NCBI GenBank assembly: GCA_020205615.1
Contig: CM035164.1
Coordinates: forward strand, 4,901,665 to 4,965,664
DNA length: 64,000 nucleotides
Direction of reading: 5' to 3'
Source: Panax quinquefolius
Lineage: Eukaryota > Streptophyta > Magnoliopsida > Apiales > Araliaceae
Below are positions 61,230-64,000 of the stretch, piece after piece. The translations under genes and the position numbers were made by a program. Under the pieces are notes generated by a model. It had not been told where the DNA came from and searched no databases. It was given only the letters and a program-made list of their open reading frames with translations. Position 1 is the first letter of the stretch; each line of letters begins with the position of its first letter.

Positions 61230-61725
61230 GTGGATAAAACCAATGCAAAGATGAATGATTTCGAAGAATATCTTTGGCACCAGTAGTGCAAAGATGAGCA
61301 GTGTTTAAATGAATATGACTAACTGATGAATATCTTTAGCAAGAGTAAAGTGCAAAGATGAATTATTGATGAATATCTTTGGCTTGTAATACAAAGATGA
61401 CTTGTTGATGAATATCTTTAGCCTGTAGTGCAAGGATGAATTATTGATGAATATCTTTGGCTCAGTAATGCAAAGATGACTTGTTGATGAATATCTTTTA
61501 TTTTGTAGTGCAAAGATGAATTATTGATGAATATCTTTGGCTCGTAATGCAAAGATGACTGTTATTGAATATCTTTGCTTTGTAGTGCAAAAGATGAATT
61601 ATTGATGAATATCTTTGGCTCAGAATGCAAAGATGACTGTTGTTGAATATCTTTAGCTTCAGTAGTGTAAAGATGAATCTGTTGATGAATATCTTTGACC
61701 CGTGGTGCAAAGATGAATTTATTAG
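61230..61725 (+). repeat. Largest hairpin repeat array (11 units)
   Basis: Eleven units of about 40 bp. Each has GAATATCTTTGGC, a 6-10-base spacer, then GCAAAGATGAATT or GCAAAGATGACTT. GAATT and GACTT versions alternate, giving an 80-bp higher-order unit. Each unit can fold into a 7-bp stem. Confidence 0.85.
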
Positions 61726-62817
61726 TATGATTATGAGCAGGAACCGTGATTTGGTATAACCATGATATTTGATGTTTCGGTAAAGACGGTGATGAAAATT
61801 ATCTTCGTCCCCGGATGAGAAGAGGAATTTAGAATCACAATTATGATTATGAGTTATTCATATGATTGTGGAAAGGGCTGTTGATTGATGTTACAGGATA
61901 AAATATTGTTGGTGGACTTTTAACGTGAGAAGACAATAGACTTTTAGTCTATTTGACTCTTTTAATGGATCGCTTGATTCCGCGCAACTATGGTTGAAAA
62001 GTTTTATCATCTACCATATGTTCTAAATCTCGATTCATTACTTGATGAAGACTATTGATAATTTATTTATCTTTAGTCATAATATTCTTTTATTTGAGCT
62101 AGTTGTGCTCACCCTTTTGTTTCACAATTCCTTTCGTGTAATAAAAGTGTAGCATTTGGGTTGGCGGGATAACAAGGAATAGAATCGGTGGTACATAGTT
62201 GTTGAGGTTCTCCCTAAAGAGGTGAGCGAACCCAACTTTGGAAGGGTGTTTTGTCACTATCATACAAGATGTCTAATGACATACAAACTCGTGTTATCAT
62301 AAGACGTGGTTGTGCTTCATCCACTCACGAGTATATTTACAAGCACTACCTATATAATCTTGGTGTTTGTTTGGAGTATAATACCCAATTAGAGACAGTG
62401 GAGATAATGATATGTCAAGAGAAGACTCACCATTGGGAAGAATACGATAGTAATCTTCTCGCTTTTTTTGGGGGTCTATTAGGTCAACCAAGGATAATTT
62501 TGTGGCCATATGATATCTACCATAACCTAAAAGCATGGCCTCCCACGTATACGAAGGTTTCTTGAACACTTCCCAAAGTTTCTAATTTCTAAAACAATTT
62601 TTGACTGCACCTTTATGTAAGGTGTCATGGTGACGTGTTATCCAAGTTGGTGTCCAGAGTTACATTTGGTATATATTGGTATCCAAACTCACAAAGATAT
62701 GTGTTGTTGTATTTTGCACGACAATTGTTGTAATAAAGTTGTAGTTTATTTACGTACCATGTATTTAACGACTCGTAATAGGTTGGATGGAATGGACCTA
62801 TTTTGGGGGTCGTTACA

Positions 62818-63147
62818 TTTAATATCGAGCTTAGGGATATGATCTCTGGCGGAGATCGGGGAATAGAACTAGGAGGGAGAGATGAGTAAATCTTTCGCTA
62901 GTGTGTCCTACCTAAGCTTATTTGTTGGTCGGTCATAATATCGAGATATTATGTGATATGTTAATTTGCTTCAATTAACCTTTGTTTTGAAGTCGTATTC
63001 TAGAATGATATCCTCGAAATACGTGAGATGAGCAATGGAGAAATCATGATGATGTGGGGAGATAGAATCGAAATGAAAACAAGGTATTCTCAACTCTTTG
63101 AAATACGAAACGAAATTTCGGGGACTAAATTTCATAAGGAGGGAGAT
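62818..63147 (+). other. 330-bp internal region of the deletion derivative
   Basis: Primer-site-like TATCGAGCTTAGG at about 62822-62836; leader with AGAACTAGGAGGGAGAG; a gag-start relic at 63005 (ATGATATCC, stop after eight codons). At about 63026-63060 it passes into the pol end, IEMKTRYSQLFE, then the polypurine tract AAGGAGGGAGA at 63136-63146. A 70-codon frame (63028-63240) crosses from the pol tail into the LTR because the pol stop is lost. Almost all of gag and pol is deleted. Confidence 0.8.
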
Positions 63148-64000
63148 TGTAAGACCGAATTTTATGAAATAAAAGTATTCAATTTTTCTATTCAAGAATT
63201 GGTTAAATTAATAAAAGTTAAAGTTAAGGGTGATATATGAAATTTTTTTCAAAATAAGCGAGGGGTATAAAGTATTCATTATTGTTGGGAATATTCGTTT
63301 GGTCGTGGAATATTCTTTCCGTTGGGAATATTAAATGACGACCGGTATGACCATGTGTGGGCCCCATAACTTAAAAGCGATTGGATGAAGAAAACGACAA
63401 ATATAAGTTGGTTAAAAATAACGGCGTAGTTATTCATCAATTAAGGACATTTGGAATACCCGGTGGTTAAAAATACTGATGTCTGGCGTGGTTGCATAAA
63501 GAAGACACCAGATTGCACAATATTGTTGAATTATTGATCCTTACGTAGAAGGCACTACTCAATAATTTTCACAAGAGTTCTCGTTCAATATTTTATTTTA
63601 TTGATTCAATAATTGTCTGCGTTGATATTTTATAATTGTCAACGCACATTATCTCCATTATCGATCAATAATTCATATTATTTGAATAATATTATTAGAT
63701 AGCATTATTGGCAATGTCTAGAAAGTTACATCAAGGAGAGGTTTGGTCACCTAATTAAGGCCAAGAAGGAGAAATCCTTATCTGAAAGCCCCCTCTTTCC
63801 AGGGAACTTTGGTTATCATAAATGTGATTTCGTAATATTATTTGTGAATAATTAATTATTGATTCATATGATAAGAAAATATTTATTTGATGTGGATATA
63901 AATGATGGATTTATTTATGTGGTTATAAGTGAAGGAATTAATGATGAGGTGTTTTATCAAGATTTGTTTAAATGGAGAACAAAATATGGGATTTTCGTAA
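63148..64000 (+). repeat. Second LTR of the deletion derivative, incomplete
   Basis: TGTAAGACCGAATTTT onward, following 59207 onward to the window end. Unlike H1, it keeps the TGT start directly after a polypurine tract. Confidence 0.85.

Larger units (their letters stand above)
59204..62817 (+). repeat. LTR H1 (about 3.61 kb) with long tail module
   Basis: Starts CAGAAGACCGAATTTT next to the broken integrase of element H and ends GGGGGTCGTTACA. Second-type middle block (60300-60560), TATA box 60583-60590, 15-bp array 60893-61105, hairpin array 61230-61725, and a long tail (62100-62817) shared with L6. An AATAAA lies at 62732-62737. The opposite-strand frame 62297-62569 is treated under the L6 tail. 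Confidence 0.85.
59204..64000 (+). mobile_element. Deletion derivative: 3.6-kb LTRs around a 330-bp internal region
   Basis: LTR (59204-62817), internal region (62818-63147), second LTR from 63148 running off the window. The two LTRs are very alike over the 850 bp that can be compared, with scattered small indels. The internal region keeps a primer-site-like sequence, leader, gag start, the last 30 codons or so of pol and the polypurine tract, so all cis signals remain and all enzymes are gone. Confidence 0.8.

Noticed and set aside
61230..61725. Possible small structured RNA gene cluster
   Set aside because: No promoter of its own is seen; the hairpins belong to the LTR transcript, so they are reported as repeats only.
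62251..62565. 104-codon plus-strand frame in the long LTR tail
   Set aside because: Opposite to the frame that is shared with L6; the plus-strand frame itself is not kept in L6.

Overview
The window is plant nuclear heterochromatin made almost entirely of nested and tandemly joined LTR retrotransposons. I see no complete host gene, rRNA, tRNA or CRISPR. Coding remnants run gag (two CCHC zinc knuckles), aspartic protease, reverse transcriptase with an FIDDILIY core, RNase H, integrase, then a C-terminal chromodomain-like tail. That order and tail, LTRs of 2.4 to 3.6 kb and a tRNA-Met-like primer site fit Ty3/gypsy chromoviruses of the Tekay/Del type, which points to an angiosperm. The species cannot be told. 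Nearly every frame is broken by small indels, so the copies are dead or the assembly is noisy.

Layout. 1-7145: element A (minus), inserted in the 3' LTR of element B (minus, 7146-14894). B itself carries a plus-strand solo LTR (10631-13369) with a perfect 5-bp target duplication. 14895-35838: a head-to-tail minus-strand array of LTR and internal blocks (LTR L2, internal C, L3, internal D, L4, internal E, L5, internal F). C and D lack the same pieces of RT, RNase H and integrase and repeat at about 5.87 kb. 35838-40368: an AT-rich non-LTR island with a TA-run tract, inverted-repeat-like arms and a nested 3.3-kb LTR (L6). 40369-50600: an LTR-in-LTR composite at both ends (direct copies about 9.08 kb apart) around an inverted junction at about 45363, where an eroded minus element meets plus-strand element G. 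G holds the best coding region of the window: integrase plus chromodomain, interrupted by one TAA. 50601-51958: a CACTA-like transposon end with GC-rich subterminal repeats and a spliced-gene-like fragment. 51959-59203: element H (plus), same subfamily as A, with a readable RT/RNase H part and lost chromodomain. 59204-64000: a deletion derivative with a 330-bp internal region between LTRs of about 3.6 kb; the second LTR runs off the window.

How it works together. No copy is autonomous as read. B keeps the protease DTG; A, B, G and H keep the RT core; G keeps the integrase acidic residues. The LTRs are mosaics of exchangeable modules: GAATATTC palindrome arrays near the start, two alternative middle blocks, a TATA box, a 15-bp repeat array, a hairpin-forming 40-60-bp repeat array, and two alternative tails. 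Shared LTRs, repeated deletion breakpoints and duplicated nested junctions suggest that unequal recombination, besides transposition, built this locus.
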